DNA of 64,000 bases, taken from positions 40,087,218 through 40,151,217 of the forward strand of contig OY987263.1 of the NCBI GenBank assembly GCA_963920665.1, in the 5' to 3' direction. Of the stretch, positions 62,200 to 64,000 are shown in pieces. The position numbers were made by a program, and so were the translations under genes. The notes beneath the pieces are model-generated. The model was not told the DNA's origin. It saw nothing but the letters and a program-made list of their open reading frames with translations, and searched no databases. Every line of letters starts with the position of its first letter. Position 1 is the first letter of the stretch. The stretch is from Straminergon stramineum (taxonomy: Eukaryota > Streptophyta > Bryopsida > Hypnales > Calliergonaceae).

Positions 62200-62480
62200 T
62201 GATCAAGCAAAATCATATAGCTTCGCATTGTAAATCCTAGGGGAGAGTAGGGGGGACTATTCTTGCCCTTGTGGATGCTAATGTAGTTTCCTTAACTCCT
62301 TGCACGATTCCATTGCCAATCAAAAAGAGTTCTTAAGATTATAGAATAATGAATGAACCTTTTGCCATGCATAGAAGTCACAATATTGTATTTATTGATC
62401 CACTTCATGAAGTGATGACTTTTGAGCCTATTTCTAAACACTTTGAATCCCAGTTCCACATTATATACAATTTTTACTAC
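62200..62480 (+). repeat. Dispersed repeat family F, copy 2
   Basis: Parallel to 18620-18890; contains GGGGGGACTATTCTTGCCC and GAATAATGAATGAACC in the same order. Confidence 0.65.
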
Positions 62481-62867
62481 ATTAGGATGTTAGAGCTAGA
62501 ACGAATTTGAATTCTGGACTAGGGATTCGATCAAATTGCGTTGGGATCCATAATAGGCCTACCTACCTCAATTTTCTTATACTCATATAGAAGTGAGAAC
62601 ATTAACCCTTTTATGACAAGACAAATCCATAGTTCATGGTTAGGAGAGAATCATTGACAAGAAGTGGTTTTGGTATTTTTTTGGAATGTTTCAACATGAC
62701 ATTGGACCCACTTCAATATTAAATATGGCTTGCCAAGTACTACATTTATGTTGCAAAGTAAAAGAACTATTCACTATTTACTTTCACATGCCCCAACTAC
62801 ACAACCTTTGGGCAAGCAAACAAGACCCATAGCCTACTTCAAGATATCCCTTTGGACTAACTTCCTC

Positions 62868-63330
62868 GGGTGTTTGCAAGAAACATTGGTACTCATTTAC
62901 GTCAATGGGAGAGTGATGGAGTTGTCCACCACAATAAAATTTGAAGCATAAACTGAATGAATATGAATTTTTTACTAGAAATGGTTGTCTTGAGTGTAAT
63001 CATATTCCATATTCTCAAAAAAATTTAAAAGAACATTTTATATTTAAAAGTGAATTTTGCTAATTTGTCACACTTCCAACTCTAGAGGTTTTCAGTACTA
63101 CCGAGTACTACCCAAATTTAATGATATAGAGTAGAATTTTTGTGGTCTATTTCTACACTAAGCAGACATGTTCTAACCAAAGGGCGCATAAATTTACATT
63201 ATTTAATGTCCTTCACATTCATACAAAAAGGGCTCCCTCGTGTACTCACTTGTAAACAATGAAAATAGTTTCAAGCTCATTCCTTTGGTGAAATTTGATC
63301 ACCATGAAGTCCTTACAAATGGCCAATATT
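62868..63330 (+). mobile_element. Family A element, copy 6 (left part)
   Basis: Left end GGGTGTTTGCAAGAAACA followed by the family left-half sequence to about 63310 (CACCATGAAGTCCTTAC). No matching right end is seen before 64000, so it is truncated or continues outside. Confidence 0.7.
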
Positions 63331-63612
63331 TAGTTTTTTTACACCATGGTAGATTTATTATAAATTAAAACCTTAACATATCCATTTTCTACATAAACTT
63401 AGGACAGTCTTGGGCATAGTATTGTGGGGACAATTAAACACTACATAGTGCTCAAAATAGACAATTTGTCAATAGTACGATAAATCTATTCTATGATTGA
63501 CAACCAAAATCAACCACAAAACTTTTCCTTTTGATACAAATAAATACTCATAGTAACCAATGCCCAAACTCAAGTTTTTGTCCAAAAGGAACAAATTTGA
63601 CCACTCATTCTT

Positions 63613-63632
63613 GCACACACACACACACACAC
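63613..63632. repeat. (CA)n microsatellite
   Basis: Ten CA units. Confidence 0.95.
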
Positions 63633-63795
63633 CCCAAACAAGTGAATGTCATTTAAGAATTAAGTTAGGAGGTCCTAAAATTGACTAGGCTCTAAAAGCA
63701 TCATGTAAGCATCCTATAACACAGACCAAGGTACATTTTTCTTTCTTCAATGCGTTATCAATGTATTAGTTATGTACATTTTAGGAGGTGGACAC

Positions 63796-64000
63796 TTTTA
63801 ATCCCTATATGCCTATTGTCCCCTTAGGGAACAAAATGGATTTCAAGCAAGCTCCTATGGTCTCGATTTTTGTGGAGAAAGTTACACAATAGCTTTCTGA
63901 GAATGTAAGTTTTAGTTCAATCAATGCATAGGAGTAAAAGTTATGCTATCCTACATACAATTGACAATTGTTGGGCAAAAAAAGAAATCCACAAAAACTT
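63796..64000 (-). repeat. Family C repeat, copy 3 (cut by window end)
   Basis: Reverse complement of the right end of 55260-56176: TTTTAATCCCTATATGCC, then TTGTCCCCTTAGGG, AAAGTTACACAA-like and GGAGTAAAAGTTATGC text. Confidence 0.65.

Overview
The window is eukaryotic nuclear DNA from a land plant. The evidence is GT-AG introns, plant-type gene families (serine decarboxylase, base-exchange phosphatidylserine synthase, NDR1/HIN1-like LEA2 protein), a decayed Ty1/Copia retrotransposon and many short inverted-repeat elements. The AT-rich intergenic DNA, small genes and fairly small introns suggest a seed-free plant such as a moss, but that is an inference; no marker in the window fixes the species.

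Five protein genes can be supported. A serine decarboxylase gene (414-3537, minus) runs off the left edge. A two-exon LEA2/NHL membrane protein gene lies at 14731-15728 (minus). A single-exon TKL-like kinase with an altered DFG motif lies at 24210-25457 (plus), with a possible upstream ORF. A two-exon gene at 42232-43321 (plus) fuses a complete ubiquitin-like domain, a Cys-rich region, a RING finger and a tail of four 11-residue repeats. A complete 12-exon phosphatidylserine synthase gene lies at 48226-53491 (minus). Serine decarboxylase makes ethanolamine from serine and base-exchange phosphatidylserine synthase swaps serine into phospholipid, so both touch ethanolamine and phospholipid metabolism; they are 45 kb apart and no operon-like link is implied.

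The rest is mostly repeat DNA. From 28978 to 41379 two similar LTRs flank an inactivated Copia element. One small element sits in its gag region and another in the right LTR, and about 6.4 kb of unexplained sequence lies between the RNase H end and that LTR. Elsewhere there are several families of short terminal-inverted-repeat or foldback elements. Family A (ends GGGTCATTGCAAGAAACAC-like) has six copies, one of them a long head-to-head hairpin. Family B is about 230 bp with three copies, family C about 0.9 kb with three copies, and family D has TTAACCCC-type ends.

The best candidates for something undescribed are the ubiquitin-RING repeat-tail gene together with its decayed partial duplicate at 20140-20380, and element family A. 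No CRISPR, operon, bacterial or organellar feature was seen, and no tRNA or rRNA gene was recognised.
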